A stretch of 64,000 bases of DNA. Origin: Notoacmeibacter marinus (GTDB taxonomy: Bacteria; Pseudomonadota; Alphaproteobacteria; Rhizobiales; Rhizobiaceae). The stretch spans positions 620,001-684,000 of the forward strand of contig NZ_NBYO01000003.1 of assembly GCF_002238045.1 (NCBI RefSeq). The letters run 5' to 3'. A program made the translations under genes and the position numbers. The notes beneath the pieces are model-generated. The model did not search any database and had not been told where the DNA came from. It saw nothing but the letters and a program-made list of their open reading frames with translations. This document shows positions 46,802-57,082 of the stretch, piece by piece (position 1 is the stretch's first letter; each line of letters begins with the position of its first letter).

Positions 46802-47740
46802 TCAGCCCTCCATCATGCGGCGAATATGCGTGGCGGTGCCCGCCGCCAGTCCGATCAGATCGTAGCCGCCTTCGAGGAAGCTTACCACGCGATGGCCGCA
46901 GACCGCTCCCGACACATCGAGCAACTTGCCGGTCGCCCAGTCGAAATCCTCTTCCACCAGATTGATGTTGGAGAGCGGGTCACGGTGATGGGCGTCGAAC
47001 CCGGCCGAAATGATCATGAGATCGGGTTTGAAATCGACAAGTGCCGGCAGCACCCGCTCATTGAATGCGGCGCGAAAGGCATCGCCATCGTCGCCAGCCG
47101 ACAGAGGCGCATTGACGATATTGCCATGCGCGCCGGTTTCATTCTTCGCGCCGGTGCCAGGATAAAGCGGCATTTCATGGGTCGAGCAATATAGGAAATT
47201 CGGATTGTCCCAGGCGATGTCCTGGGTGCCGTTGCCGTGATGCACGTCGAAATCGATAACGGCGACACGGCCAGCACTATGCTTGTCCAGAGCATGTAAT
47301 GCTGCGATGGCCGCCGTGTTGAAGAAGCAGAACCCCATGGCCTTGGTTCGTTCGGCGTGATGGCCGGGCGGGCGGGCCGCGATGAAGGAGTTGTCCATTT
47401 CGCCGTTCATCACCGCATCCACCGCCGAAACGCCGGCGCCGACGGCCCGCATGGCCGCTTCCCAGCTCTTTGCGCTGGCCACCGTGTCCTCGTCGAAACG
47501 GTAGAGTTCCTCGCTGCCATCGCGTGGGATCGCCGCGCGTACGGCCTCCAGATGCACTTCCGGATGGGCCCTCAGTATCGCCTCTTCCGGCCCGATGGGC
47601 GCTTCGATCCGAATGAGATTCTGGAACGCCTCGTGGGTCAGCGCCTGATCGACGGCCGCCAGACGGTCCGGCCGTTCGGGATGCCCCGGACCGGTCAAGT
47701 GTTCCTGAAAGATCGGATGGTGGTAAAGGTGCGTGGTCAT
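46802..47740 (-). CDS. Histone-deacetylase-family amidohydrolase
   Basis: A 312-residue zinc deacetylase of the class II/AcuC-like type. The catalytic His pair is in RPPGHHAER, zinc ligands in DFDVHHGNGTQ and SAGFDAHHRDP, and the C-terminal FLEGGYDL region is present. In bacteria these enzymes act on acetyl-polyamines or acetylated proteins. The start has agga upstream. It is adjacent to xseB, its usual partner in related genomes as I recall them. Confidence 0.93.
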   Translation of the reverse strand: MTTHLYHHPIFQEHLTGPGHPERPDRLAAVDQALTHEAFQNLIRIEAPIGPEEAILRAHPEVHLEAVRAAIPRDGSEELYRFDEDTVASAKSWEAAMRAVGAGVSAVDAVMNGEMDNSFIAARPPGHHAERTKAMGFCFFNTAAIAALHALDKHSAGRVAVIDFDVHHGNGTQDIAWDNPNFLYCSTHEMPLYPGTGAKNETGAHGNIVNAPLSAGDDGDAFRAAFNERVLPALVDFKPDLMIISAGFDAHHRDPLSNINLVEEDFDWATGKLLDVSGAVCGHRVVSFLEGGYDLIGLAAGTATHIRRMMEG

Positions 47741-47782
47741 AATCCTGTTGTAACGCCTTCCCGCAAAACGGCAATGTGTTCG

Positions 47783-48778
47783 TCAGGGAAGACGCACCGC
47801 ATAGAGCTTTCCTGTAGCCGATCGCATCACGACGGCGTTGCCGACAATCGCCATATCGTCGGCGACTGTGAAATTGAGCGGCAGACGAAAGAGAATTTCG
47901 TCGTTTCTGCCGACGATCAGCGCGCGTCGTTCGCGTTCGGGCACCGCCCAGATGGTCTCATTACGAACCGATGTCGATAGATCACGGCTGCCGATGGCAT
48001 GATTGGAAAAGAGCGTTTCGCCACCAAGCCGAAGCGGTTCAGACAAAGCGTCATTCTCGAACCGCCATTGCAGAAGCGGGCCGCCCAGATGCGGCGTGAT
48101 CACGGCCATGACCGGCGCATCGTCGCGTACCGGCAGCGGATTGAGCCAGCGGTTCGCGCGACCTATGGGCTCGCCCGCGGCGCGCTCGGCCAGCGCGCCC
48201 TCGACGATTCCCCATATCGAAAGGCGCGCGCCGGATGCCGCGTTGCTGACAATCGTGACGACCTCTATCGTTCCGTCACCGTCCAGATCGGCCAGGCGTG
48301 GCGTCAGATCCTCGAACACCTCGTCGGTCGGAAGATCCGCCTTGTAGGTCTGGCCGTCGGCGGTTCGCGCAACCAGGCTTCCCGCCTCGAATTCGTCGCC
48401 AAGGACGCCGTGCGGATAGCGGCGGGTCGGCATCGCGTACCAGGCTTCGCGAATATCGCCGTCATCCCGCTCGGCGACGGTTCCGTCAGGCAGTCCGCCC
48501 GGCGGCGTCGGCGTCGGCTGCTCGACCCGGCCCGTTTTCAAAGCGCAGACCAGCGTCGCGGCGCAGGGTTCCAGCCGGGCATAACCCTCATCGGTACGGA
48601 TGAAAGCGCCCGCCTTTAGAAGCATCACATCCTTTACGGGCGCGGGCGTCGCTATTTCCACGACTTTATGATCGTCCGCCGTCTCCTCGGTCGGATCGGC
48701 GCTGACACCGCCAGCGACCGAAAGCATCGCGAGAAGGGCAACCAGGGGGGAGCAGGCTTTGACGGTTCGTATTCTCAC
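47783..48778 (-). CDS. Exported protein with FG-GAP/VCBS-like repeat, function unknown
   Basis: A 331-residue secreted protein. A signal peptide (about 27 residues, SVAGGVSA) is followed by a repetitive beta-rich body. One Ca-binding-like loop DLDGDGTIEVVTIV suggests an FG-GAP/VCBS-type propeller blade. Two Cys in EPCAATLVCALKTG may form a disulfide. No catalytic motif is seen. The GTG start overlaps the upstream gene's stop (GTGA), so it is co-translated with the pyridoxamine-oxidase-like gene. Confidence 0.75.
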   Translation of the reverse strand: MRIRTVKACSPLVALLAMLSVAGGVSADPTEETADDHKVVEIATPAPVKDVMLLKAGAFIRTDEGYARLEPCAATLVCALKTGRVEQPTPTPPGGLPDGTVAERDDGDIREAWYAMPTRRYPHGVLGDEFEAGSLVARTADGQTYKADLPTDEVFEDLTPRLADLDGDGTIEVVTIVSNAASGARLSIWGIVEGALAERAAGEPIGRANRWLNPLPVRDDAPVMAVITPHLGGPLLQWRFENDALSEPLRLGGETLFSNHAIGSRDLSTSVRNETIWAVPERERRALIVGRNDEILFRLPLNFTVADDMAIVGNAVVMRSATGKLYAVRLP

Positions 48779-49206
48779 GCTTTCGTCCCGTCCAGAACGA
48801 GTTCGCCATCGCCGTCGCCGCCCCAATAGGCGATTCGCTCGGCCGCCACTTCCAGCAGCACGAGGCCTTCTGTCTCCACGCCATCGGCGAACCAGCGATC
48901 GAGATCGTCGACCCAATGCTCGCGGAACGCGGCCTTTTCCTGAACGACCTTCGCCTTGCCTTCCATCGCCAGCGAGAACCAGTCCTCACCCTGGAATGTG
49001 AGGCAGACCTGCGGATCGTTCTCGATATCCGTCACCATGCGGGTGTCGTCGAGCGTGAAGAAATAGGAGGTGCCGTCGTAATCGACATCGGAATTGTTGC
49101 TCATCGGCCGGGCGCCGATGCGGTTTCCGGCGGTCTTGCTGCACAGCATGCAGATGTCGATCTTCGCCATTCGTTCGGCGAGGTCTCTCAATGTCTTTTC
49201 GGTCAT
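48775..49206 (-). CDS. Pyridoxamine 5'-phosphate oxidase-like flavoprotein (general stress protein 26 type)
   Basis: A 143-residue split-barrel protein. Typical features are the N-terminal MAKIDICMLCSK, NSDVDYDGTSYFFTL and the C-terminal RIAYWGGDGDGELV. The family binds FMN or F420, but activity is unproven for most members. It is much shorter than true PdxH (found at 53.6 kb). The ATG has ggag upstream. It overlaps the start of the downstream exported protein gene. Confidence 0.84.
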   Translation of the reverse strand: MTEKTLRDLAERMAKIDICMLCSKTAGNRIGARPMSNNSDVDYDGTSYFFTLDDTRMVTDIENDPQVCLTFQGEDWFSLAMEGKAKVVQEKAAFREHWVDDLDRWFADGVETEGLVLLEVAAERIAYWGGDGDGELVLDGTKA

Positions 49207-49277
49207 GATCGATCGCTCCGTTTCGTTCCAGCGGTAACGTCCGGCGCGCGCGACGGTTCAGCCGGCCCGGAACGAAT

Positions 49278-50384
49278 TCATATCCGCCCGGTCTGGCCGC
49301 GATGCATGAGATAGGCGTCGGCGATGGCGCAGGCCACCATGGCTTCGCCGATCGGTACGGCGCGGATGCCGACGCAAGGATCGTGGCGTCCCTTCGTCAC
49401 AATATCGACTTCCTGGCCCTGCCGGTCGACGCTGCGCCGCGGCGTCAGGATGGACGAGGTCGGTTTGACCGCGAAACGCGAGACGATGGGCTCGCCGGTT
49501 GCTATACCGCCGAGAACGCCGCCCGCCTTGTTGGAGAGAAAAACGGGCCGGCCATCGTCTCCGGTCCGCATCTCGTCAGCATTTTCCACGCCGGTCAGGC
49601 GGGCGGCGTTGAAACCTTCGCCGATTTCCACGCCCTTGACCGCATTGATGCTCATCAGCCCGGCCGCGATCTCGGTGTCCAGCTTGGCGTAGACAGGCGC
49701 GCCGAGACCGGCCGGGACGCCCTCGGCGACGATCTCGATGATCGCGCCGACGCTGTCATGGGCCTTGCGGACTTCATCGAGATAGGTTTCGAAAACCGGA
49801 ATGGAGGCCGCGTCCGGGGTGAAGAACGGATTGTCCTCGCGCTCGACGACAGACCAGTCCCAGTTGGAGCGGTCGATATCCTTTTCGCCCATAGCAACAA
49901 GCGCGCCACGCACCTTGAGACCAGGTACGATCTTGCGGGCGAGCGCGCCGGCAGCAACACGGGCGGCCGTTTCGCGGGCCGAGGAACGGCCGCCGCCACG
50001 ATGGTCGCGCAGACCGTATTTAACGTCGTAAGTGTAATCGGCATGGCCGGGACGGTACTGCTCGGCGATCTTGCCGTAGTCCTTCGAACGCTGATCGGTG
50101 TTCTCGATCATCATCGCGATGGGCGTGCCGGTCGTCACCACTGTCTCCTCACCGCCGTCCGGATCGTCCATCACGCCGGAGAGGATCTGCACCGCATCGG
50201 GCTCGCGCCGCTGCGTGACGAAGCGGTTCTGCCCCGGCTTGCGGCGGTCCAGCTCATGCTGGATGTCGGCGCGCGAGAAGCGGATGCCGGGCGGGCAGCC
50301 ATCGACGACGCAGCCCAGGGCCGGCCCGTGGCTTTCGCCCCAGGTCGTGACCCGGAAGAGATGGCCGAAACTGTTGTAGCTCAT
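49278..50384 (-). CDS. aroC: Chorismate synthase
   Basis: The last enzyme of the common aromatic pathway, making chorismate from EPSP with FMN. Signature regions are present: [37 protein letters not shown] and the C-terminal [13 protein letters not shown]. 368 residues is normal for the group. It follows the phosphatase gene by 79 bases and is in the order fabI-phosphatase-aroC seen in relatives as I recall. The start has aaggg upstream. Confidence 0.96.
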   Translation of the reverse strand: MSYNSFGHLFRVTTWGESHGPALGCVVDGCPPGIRFSRADIQHELDRRKPGQNRFVTQRREPDAVQILSGVMDDPDGGEETVVTTGTPIAMMIENTDQRSKDYGKIAEQYRPGHADYTYDVKYGLRDHRGGGRSSARETAARVAAGALARKIVPGLKVRGALVAMGEKDIDRSNWDWSVVEREDNPFFTPDAASIPVFETYLDEVRKAHDSVGAIIEIVAEGVPAGLGAPVYAKLDTEIAAGLMSINAVKGVEIGEGFNAARLTGVENADEMRTGDDGRPVFLSNKAGGVLGGIATGEPIVSRFAVKPTSSILTPRRSVDRQGQEVDIVTKGRHDPCVGIRAVPIGEAMVACAIADAYLMHRGQTGRI

Positions 50385-50463
50385 GACGAAACGCCCTTTC
50401 GCTGCGCCGGACTGGAAGGGCCTCTCCTAAACGCAAAGCGAGTGAGGCGGCAAGGCGCGCTGG

Positions 50464-51069
50464 CTAGAGCCAGCGTATGGCGCCGTCTTCCAGAACCGCG
50501 ATGCGGTCCTGCGGCACCGCCATCTCGGCGGCTTCTTCCTGCGAATGGTTGCCGAAAAGCCGGAAGGCGCAGCGAAGGATGCCGCCATGGCTGACGCATA
50601 TTGCTGATTTTTCGCTATCCATCATCTCGTCGAACCAGGGGCGCACGCGCTGCAGCAGCATCTCGTAGCTTTCGGCGCCCTCGCCCGGCGGCACGAAGTT
50701 CCACTTATCGGCTTCGCGCCGCTGCGAGACGCCTGGATCGTTCCGTTCCAGCTCGGCGAAAGTGTGGCTCTCCCAGTCTCCGAAGCTCAGCTCCTTCAGC
50801 CTTTCATCGGTCTGGAAGCTCTCTTCGGGCAGGCCAAGGCCGCGCCGGACCAGACCCATCGTCTGCCGTGTCCGCAGCATGGGCGAAGCGACAAAATCGA
50901 AATCGCTTATCGGTTCGGAAAGGTTGGCGCGCAGAAACGCGCCATTGCTCAGCGCCTGCGCCTCGCCGGTCTCGTTGAGCGGCCGGTCGGTCTGGCCCTG
51001 CAAGCGGTTCTCGGCGTTCCAGTCGGTCTGGCCGTGGCGAATGAGGTAGATCGGCTGGGTCTGCGGCAC
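50464..51069 (-). CDS. Histidine phosphatase superfamily protein (phosphoglycerate-mutase-like)
   Basis: A 201-residue enzyme with the RHG motif LIRHGQTDWN and the second His in ICVSHGGILRC. The conserved LQGQTDRPLNETG follows the first motif. It hydrolyses or transfers phosphate of a small molecule, but the substrate is not evident. The GTG start lies 35 bases after the fabI stop. Position between fabI and aroC suggests co-transcription but not function. Confidence 0.88.
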   Translation of the reverse strand: MPQTQPIYLIRHGQTDWNAENRLQGQTDRPLNETGEAQALSNGAFLRANLSEPISDFDFVASPMLRTRQTMGLVRRGLGLPEESFQTDERLKELSFGDWESHTFAELERNDPGVSQRREADKWNFVPPGEGAESYEMLLQRVRPWFDEMMDSEKSAICVSHGGILRCAFRLFGNHSQEEAAEMAVPQDRIAVLEDGAIRWL

Positions 51070-51104
51070 GGTCGTGTCGTCTTCCGCCTTTGAGGTTGCC
51101 TCGG

Positions 51105-51929
51105 TCAGCTATCGCCGGTGACAACGGCGATATCGGGCGCGTCGACCGCCTTCATGCCGACGACATGATAGCCGCTATCCACATGCAGGACCTCGCCCGT
51201 CATGCCGCGGCCGAGATCGGACAGCAGATAAAGTGCCGAATCGCCGACCTCCTCGATAGTCGTGTTGCGCTTCATCGGTGAGTTCAGCTCGTTCCACTTC
51301 AGAATATAGCGGAAGTCGCCGATGCCGGAAGCCGCGAGCGTGCGGATCGGACCGGCGGAAATGGCGTTGCAGCGGATGCCGCGATCGCCGAGATCGACGG
51401 CGAGATAGCGGACGGATGCCTCCAGCGCGGCCTTGGCGACACCCATTACATTGTAATGGGGCATGACCTTCTCGGCACCGTAATAGGTGAGCGTCAGCAT
51501 CGAGCCGCCATCGTTCATGATCGCTTCGGCGCGGCGCGCCACCGCCGTAAAGGAATAGACCGAAACATCCATAGTGCGCAGGAAATTGTCGCGGCTCGTT
51601 TGCAGATATTTGCCGTCGAGTTCGCTCTTGTCGGAAAAGGCGATGGCATGGACGACGAAGTCGATCTTGCCCCATTCCTCTTCCAGCTTGTCGAACGCGC
51701 TATCGATCGAATCCGGATCGGTCACATCGCAATCGCTGACCAGAAGCGCGTCGAGTTCCTCGCCCAGCGGGCCGACCCGCTTCTTCAACGCTTCGCCCTG
51801 CCATGTCAGTGCGATTTCCGCGCCGGCCTCACGCAGTGCTTTGGCAATGCCCCAGGCAATGGATTTCTTATTGGCAAGACCCATGATCAGGCCCTTCTTG
51901 CCTGCCATGAGCCCGGATGTATCGGCCAT
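51105..51929 (-). CDS. fabI: Enoyl-[acyl-carrier-protein] reductase (NADH)
   Basis: The enzyme completes each fatty-acid elongation cycle. A short-chain-dehydrogenase fold has KGLIMGLANKKSIAWGIAKAL at the NAD site (Gly-rich variant of FabI) and the catalytic Tyr-x6-Lys in HYNVMGVAKAALEASV. C-terminal HVDSGYHVVGM is typical. 274 residues. The ATG at 51929 is chosen; the longer frame upstream has no support. It begins a minus-strand block with the phosphatase and aroC. Confidence 0.95.
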   Translation of the reverse strand: MADTSGLMAGKKGLIMGLANKKSIAWGIAKALREAGAEIALTWQGEALKKRVGPLGEELDALLVSDCDVTDPDSIDSAFDKLEEEWGKIDFVVHAIAFSDKSELDGKYLQTSRDNFLRTMDVSVYSFTAVARRAEAIMNDGGSMLTLTYYGAEKVMPHYNVMGVAKAALEASVRYLAVDLGDRGIRCNAISAGPIRTLAASGIGDFRYILKWNELNSPMKRNTTIEEVGDSALYLLSDLGRGMTGEVLHVDSGYHVVGMKAVDAPDIAVVTGDS

Positions 51930-52015
51930 GTTACGGACTCTCCAAACGCGTGCGCTGAGCGGAAGCACTCTTCCGTCGCTATCGCACAAGCCTTGGAGGC
52001 GTTCAAGTTCGCCGG

Positions 52016-52978
52016 TCAGCCCTGATTTGCGGTTTCGTGGCGAAGAAACTGTTCCAGTGCGGCGTCGCCACCTTCCGGCAACATGATCCGCAGGTGGACC
52101 AGAAGGTCGCCAGCGCCACCGTTTTTACGGGGCAGCCCTTTGCCGGGAATGCGCAACACCTTATCCGAAGACGACCATTTGGGCACAGTTACCGCGACAC
52201 GGCCGCCCTTCGGCAAATCCACAGCAACTTTGCCGCCGAACACCGCCTGCCGCAGGTCAATCGGAAGGTCGACATGCAGGTTGACGCCGTCCAGCCGGAA
52301 TCTGGGGTGCGGCGCAAAACGAATCGTGATCAGCGCATCGCCGGCCTCCCCGCCCATGGGCGAAGGGGCCCCCTGCCCGCGAAGGCGAATGGTCTGACCG
52401 TCCTCGATATGCTCGGGCAGCTTGACCGCAAGCTTTCGGCCGTCAGGGAAAATGGCCGTCGCCTTTTCAGCACCGAGGATCTGTTCCAACGTCACATCGA
52501 GAGTCGCCTTGACGTCCTGCCCCTTGGACGAGAAGCCCGAAGCCGACTGCCGCCGCGCTCCACCACCACGATCTTGAGCGCCGCCACGGGCAGCACGGCC
52601 GAACAGTTCGGAAAAGATGTCGTCGGTAAAACCGCCGCCCATGCCGCCCGGGCCGCCGCTTCGAAACTCGAAATGCTCGCCGCCGGGTCCGCGCTGCCCC
52701 CGGCGGAATCCGGCGAACGGATCCTCGCCGCCCGAGAAGCTTGCGAAGGCAGGCTTGCCTTCGGCGTCGATCTCGCCGGCATCGTACTGCTTGCGCTTGG
52801 CAGCATCGCCGATCACATCGTAGGCCTGACTGACTTCGGAAAACCGGTCGCGCATCTTCGGATCGTCCTGATTCGCATCCGGATGATACTTCTTGGCCAG
52901 TTTGCGAAAGGCGCTTTTGATCTCTTTATCCGACGCCGTCTTGCCGACGCCGAGAACGGTGTAGGGGTCGCGTGCCAT
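52016..52978 (-). CDS. DnaJ-type co-chaperone without zinc finger (CbpA-like)
   Basis: A 320-residue class II J-protein. The J domain (residues 1-70) has the HPD motif in [13 protein letters not shown] Gly/Phe-rich region follows (about 75-140), then two substrate-binding beta domains. The C-terminal part holds [23 protein letters not shown]. No Cys-rich zinc region is present, which separates it from DnaJ. It assists DnaK in folding. It is separate from the dnaK locus. Confidence 0.92.
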   Translation of the reverse strand: MARDPYTVLGVGKTASDKEIKSAFRKLAKKYHPDANQDDPKMRDRFSEVSQAYDVIGDAAKRKQYDAGEIDAEGKPAFASFSGGEDPFAGFRRGQRGPGGEHFEFRSGGPGGMGGGFTDDIFSELFGRAARGGAQDRGGGARRQSASGFSSKGQDVKATLDVTLEQILGAEKATAIFPDGRKLAVKLPEHIEDGQTIRLRGQGAPSPMGGEAGDALITIRFAPHPRFRLDGVNLHVDLPIDLRQAVFGGKVAVDLPKGGRVAVTVPKWSSSDKVLRIPGKGLPRKNGGAGDLLVHLRIMLPEGGDAALEQFLRHETANQG

Positions 52979-53074
52979 CGTGTCAGACTGTGTCCATCGT
53001 CGAAAAAGGAAATTCAGTTATCTGAAATATGGGGTTCAACCCACTGGATTTCCAGATTTTCGTTCCTGAAACGG

Positions 53075-53560
53075 TCAGACTTTCTGAAAGCTCGTGACCG
53101 TCCAGTCATCGCCTGGGCGGCGGCAAACCTCGGCCGTCCAAAGCGCCACGCCCTGATAGGTCTGGCGATTGACCGTGAACTGGCGGCAGGTCACACCGAG
53201 ACTGGTCGTTTCGCGAATGCCCTGCACCATGCCCGAAGCCCCCGTCGTGACGTTGCGCCAAGCCAGAGCTTCGCCGTCATAGGCCTTCAGATCGGTCGCG
53301 ACGACGAGGCCGACGACCGTATCGCGGTCGCTGTTCAATTCGTCCTCGATGGCATTGCCAAAAGCGCCAGGAACAGCAGGTTCGACAGTGTTCGACTCAA
53401 TCGATCCGGTGATGAGCGAGGGGTCATCGTCGATGGCAGCCAGATTGACGCCGCCGCCGCATCCGGCCAGCAGCGATGCCAGCAGCAGAAGCGATGTCAC
53501 CACGACAAACCGCGACTGGCACTTTCTATTCTGCTGCCTTAATTGATGGCTAGCGGCCAA
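53075..53560 (-). CDS. RT0821/Lpp0805-family surface lipoprotein
   Basis: A 161-residue lipoprotein. The signal segment has [18 protein letters not shown] and the lipobox LAGC. The mature C-terminal domain has [14 protein letters not shown] and [10 protein letters not shown], matching the RT0821/Lpp0805 surface-antigen family; role unknown. No ATG suits: I favour TTG 53560, with ggag eight bases upstream. The next in-frame ATG upstream, 53584, lacks a ribosome site. It is divergent from pdxH, which also starts with TTG. Confidence 0.75.
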   Translation of the reverse strand: MAASHQLRQQNRKCQSRFVVVTSLLLLASLLAGCGGGVNLAAIDDDPSLITGSIESNTVEPAVPGAFGNAIEDELNSDRDTVVGLVVATDLKAYDGEALAWRNVTTGASGMVQGIRETTSLGVTCRQFTVNRQTYQGVALWTAEVCRRPGDDWTVTSFQKV

Positions 53561-53597
53561 TTCAGGCTCTCCAAACGCAACCATAGGACGTGCCATT

Positions 53598-54212
53598 TTG
53601 AAACCGACAGAGTTAACGGCTGGTGACTTCGCCACGTATTCCGACCCCTATGAGTTGTTCGGACTGTGGCTCACCGATGCCGAAGGCAGCGAAATCAACG
53701 ATCCGAACGCCATGTCGCTGGCCACCGTCGACCAGGACGGAATGCCCGATATTCGCGTTGTCCTGTTGAAGGGATTCGATCGCGACGGCCTTGTCTTCTA
53801 CACCAATTTCGAAAGCGACAAGGGCCGGCAATTGCTCGGTCAGCCTCGCGCAGCTCTCTGTTTTCATTGGAAATCGCTCCGGCGTCAGGTCCGTATTCGC
53901 GGTACCGTCGAACCGGTGTCCAGTGCAGAGGCCGACGAATATTACGCCACGCGTCCGCGCGGCAGCCGAATCGGCGCATGGGCCAGCCGGCAATCGCGGC
54001 CCCTGCCCGATCGCGCCACGCTGGAAAAGGCCGTTGCGGATTATGAAGAGAAATTCGAAGGCGAAGAGCCGCCGCGCCCGGACCATTGGTCGGGCTTTCG
54101 GATCAAGCCGGTCCAGATGGAGTTCTGGCACGATCGGCCCTTCCGCCTGCACGACCGCGTTCGCTTCGATAGTGAAGGCGGTGACTGGCGCAAGAGCCGG
54201 CTCTATCCGTGA
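53598..54212 (+). CDS. pdxH: Pyridoxamine 5'-phosphate oxidase
   Basis: The FMN enzyme forms pyridoxal 5'-phosphate. Signature blocks are seen: [25 protein letters not shown] (FMN), [13 protein letters not shown], and the C-terminal WRKSRLYP. At 204 residues it is normal. The start is TTG, with agga about nine bases upstream; no ATG nearby fits. It is divergent from the lipoprotein gene with about 37 bases between likely starts. The next gene, on the other strand, is an enoyl-CoA hydratase. Confidence 0.92.
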   Translation: MKPTELTAGDFATYSDPYELFGLWLTDAEGSEINDPNAMSLATVDQDGMPDIRVVLLKGFDRDGLVFYTNFESDKGRQLLGQPRAALCFHWKSLRRQVRIRGTVEPVSSAEADEYYATRPRGSRIGAWASRQSRPLPDRATLEKAVADYEEKFEGEEPPRPDHWSGFRIKPVQMEFWHDRPFRLHDRVRFDSEGGDWRKSRLYP

Positions 54213-54221
54213 GCTTCCCGG

Positions 54222-54980
54222 TCAGCCCTTCGAGGCCTTCCGGTTCATAAACGACTGGAAGGCCTGGCGCGCCTCATCGCTTCTGAGGCGTTCGCCGAAC
54301 AAGCGCGCTTCCCGCATGCAGAGGTTCATTCTCTCATCGCGATCTCCCATCAGAAGATCGCGGGCGATGGCCAGCGCCTCCGGCGGTTTCTGAGCGAGGC
54401 GTTCGGCCGTCGCCATCGCTTCGCTTTCCAATTGCCCAGGCTCGACGATCTTCCAGACAAGGCCGGCCTCGCGCGCCTCTTCGCCACTCAGCGCCTCACC
54501 GAGCGCCAGAAGGGCGAAGGCGCGCTGATGGCCCATCATGATGGGAGCGACGACCGAGGACGCAAATTCCGGCGTCAGACCGAGATCCAGAAACGGCGTG
54601 GTGAAGCTCGATCGCGCAGTCGCGATCGTCAGATCGCAGTTGAAATGAATGGTCGTGCCAATCCCCACAGCGATGCCGTCAACACCGGTCACGACCGGCT
54701 TTCTGGCGCGGATCATCGCATCCATGAATTCGAAGACCTCGTTGCCATGTTCACCGCCCATCGCGATGGCCATGAAGTCGCCGAGATCGTTGCCGGCCGA
54801 GAACACGCCCTCGCCGCCCAGCAGCAGATGAACGCGCACTTCGTCATCGACATCGGCGGTGCGGATGGCGTCAGCCATCGCGGCGTACATGGCGCGGGTC
54901 AGCGCATTCTTTTTCTCCATCCGGTTCATACGGACGATGTTGACCGCGCCCTTGCGGCTGACTTCGATATGTTCGCTCAT
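54222..54980 (-). CDS. Enoyl-CoA hydratase/isomerase family protein (crotonase fold)
   Basis: A 252-residue crotonase-fold enzyme. Oxyanion-hole residues are in FSAGNDLGDF and the TGVDGIAVGIGTTI segment, and FTTPFLDLGLTPEFASS carries the usual catalytic region. Substrate is an unsaturated acyl-CoA. It is 15 bases downstream of the acyl-CoA dehydrogenase on the same strand, so they probably act in turn. A methylthioacryloyl-CoA role (DmdD-like) is possible but not shown. The ATG has aaggag eleven bases upstream. Confidence 0.88.
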   Translation of the reverse strand: MSEHIEVSRKGAVNIVRMNRMEKKNALTRAMYAAMADAIRTADVDDEVRVHLLLGGEGVFSAGNDLGDFMAIAMGGEHGNEVFEFMDAMIRARKPVVTGVDGIAVGIGTTIHFNCDLTIATARSSFTTPFLDLGLTPEFASSVVAPIMMGHQRAFALLALGEALSGEEAREAGLVWKIVEPGQLESEAMATAERLAQKPPEALAIARDLLMGDRDERMNLCMREARLFGERLRSDEARQAFQSFMNRKASKG

Positions 54981-54995
54981 GCGTACTCGTTCTCC

Positions 54996-56819
54996 TTACG
55001 CGACAACAAGGGCGCGTTCCGCCGCAGCTTCAAGACTGTCTGCCCCGGCCATGACCCGGTCCTTAAGCGTTGATGTTTCACCCAGCAGGTTCTCGGCGAA
55101 GAAACGGGCCAACGCTGTCCGCGCCTCATCGTCGCCATTGCCCGCGCCTCGCGCGAGATAGCAGCCCCCAGCCGTCAGGCCGAACTGGCGCAGATAGGGC
55201 GTAGCGCCCGCGAGCGCGGTTTCGGCTTCGCCGGCCTGCAGGCGCTCCTGCAACCATTCTGTGCTTTCGGTCAGGTCTTCAAGCGCTCTGGCCAGTCGCT
55301 CGCCAGTCCTGCCGAAGGCCTCAGCATTCGACTGGGCGACCTCGTCGGCCATCCGGCGAAGATCCGCGATATAGTCGTGAACGGCCCGGCCATCGGCCAG
55401 CGGCAGCTTGCGCATGACGAGATCGATAGCCTGAATGCCGTTCGTGCCCTCATAGATCGGGGCGATCCGCGCGTCGCGTAGCAGACGAGCCGCGCCTGTT
55501 TCCTCGACATAGCCCATGCCGCCATGCACCTGAATACCGGTATTGGCAACATCGACGCCGATATCCGTCGAGAAGGCCTTGGCGATCGGCGTCAGCAGAT
55601 TGGCGCGCGCGGACCATTTGCCTGTCTCGTCGGCCTGCCCTTCGGCGCCCGATGCCGCGCCGCGCGCCGACACCCCATGCGGATCGTGGCTCATATCGAT
55701 AGCGAAGCCGCAGGCGTAGCAGATTGCGCGAGCCGCGGCGGTCATCGCCTTCATGGTCAGCAGATCCCGCTGCACATCCGGGTGATAGACGATCGGCGCC
55801 ATGCCTTCGCCTTTCCAGCCGGCCGCCTTGCCCTGACGGCGCTCCTGCGCATATTCCAGCGCTTTCTGAAAGGCGGCCTCCGCGACGGCGACGCCCTGCA
55901 AACCAACGAGAAGCCGCGCATTGTTCATCATCGTGAACATGCAGTTGAGGCCGCGATTCTCTTCGCCGATCAGCCAGCCGATGGCGCCAGGTTCGTCACC
56001 GAACTTGCCGTCGCCATAGATCATCGTACAGGTGGGCGAGCCGTGAATGCCGAGCTTGTGCTCGACGCTGTGGCAGATCACGTCGTTGCGCGCGCCGGGC
56101 GTGCCATCCTCTTTCGGAATGAATTTCGGCACCAGAAAGAGCGATATGCCGCGTGTGCCGGCGGGTGCGTCCGGCAGACGCGCCAGAACCAGGTGAACGA
56201 TGTTGTCGGTGAAATCATGCTCGCCGAAGGTAATGTAAATCTTCTGGCCGAAGATGCGGTAGGTGCCGTCGCCCACCGATTCGGCCTTGGCCTTCAACGC
56301 CGCGAGGTCCGAGCCGGCCTGCGGTTCGGTCAGGTTCATCGTGCCGGTCCACTCACCGGAGACGAGCTTTTCCAGATAGGTCGCCTTGAGCTCTTCGGAG
56401 CCATGCGCCTCAAGCGCCTCGACCGCACCCATCGTCAGGGTCGGACAAAGAGAAAAGCCGATGGACGCACTGTTCCACATTTCGGATACCGCCAGACCCA
56501 GAGAAAGCGGCAAGCCCTGACCGCCGAACTCTTCCGGCCCGGTGATCGCGTTCCAGCCGCCCTCGGTCCAGCGCCGGTAGAGGTCGGCCCAGCCTTCCGC
56601 CGTGGTCGCTTCGCCATCCTTCAGCGTCACCCCGTCACGGTCGCCGTGCCAGCCGATGGGCACCATCTCCTCATTGGCGAAGCGGGCCGCTTCGTCGAGG
56701 ATCGCATCGACGAGGTCGTCGGACATCTCTTCGCCGAACCGTCCATCTTCGAGGGCGGTGGCGAAGCCGACCGTGTGTTTGAGCGTGTGAGCGATATCTG
56801 AAACCGGGGCGCGATACAT
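54996..56819 (-). CDS. Acyl-CoA dehydrogenase with C-terminal extension (DmdC/FadE-like)
   Basis: A 607-residue flavoenzyme longer than classic acyl-CoA dehydrogenases by a C-terminal domain. Features in order: WTGTMNLTEPQAGSDLA (FAD), FGQKIYITFGEHD, and the catalytic-region IYEGTNGIQAIDLVM. It oxidises an acyl-CoA to the enoyl-CoA, passed to the adjacent hydratase. The overall wording resembles DmdC of the DMSP pathway as well as long-chain FadE. The start ATG 56819 is chosen. A large 263-base gap follows upstream, with no gene seen. Confidence 0.86.
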   Translation of the reverse strand: MYRAPVSDIAHTLKHTVGFATALEDGRFGEEMSDDLVDAILDEAARFANEEMVPIGWHGDRDGVTLKDGEATTAEGWADLYRRWTEGGWNAITGPEEFGGQGLPLSLGLAVSEMWNSASIGFSLCPTLTMGAVEALEAHGSEELKATYLEKLVSGEWTGTMNLTEPQAGSDLAALKAKAESVGDGTYRIFGQKIYITFGEHDFTDNIVHLVLARLPDAPAGTRGISLFLVPKFIPKEDGTPGARNDVICHSVEHKLGIHGSPTCTMIYGDGKFGDEPGAIGWLIGEENRGLNCMFTMMNNARLLVGLQGVAVAEAAFQKALEYAQERRQGKAAGWKGEGMAPIVYHPDVQRDLLTMKAMTAAARAICYACGFAIDMSHDPHGVSARGAASGAEGQADETGKWSARANLLTPIAKAFSTDIGVDVANTGIQVHGGMGYVEETGAARLLRDARIAPIYEGTNGIQAIDLVMRKLPLADGRAVHDYIADLRRMADEVAQSNAEAFGRTGERLARALEDLTESTEWLQERLQAGEAETALAGATPYLRQFGLTAGGCYLARGAGNGDDEARTALARFFAENLLGETSTLKDRVMAGADSLEAAAERALVVA

Positions 56820-57082
56820 GCCGGGGCCTCCCATTTACTGTTTTGCAGGCTGTCTTCTGCTCATATGGGCCGCACAACTGCGTCAGCCATGGGGGTCCTG
56901 TCCAGTTCGTCGCGCCATCCACAACCGGACGTATGGCCGGCGCGATGCGACAAATGTGGCGGTTGTGGGCCTATTTCCGTCAAACCACAGCCCCATTGGT
57001 AGGCCAAAAGATGCCGCAAGGGTGCTTCGTCGGCGGGATGGCGCGAGCAGAACACGGCAAAGACATCTAGAGGGGACACTGC

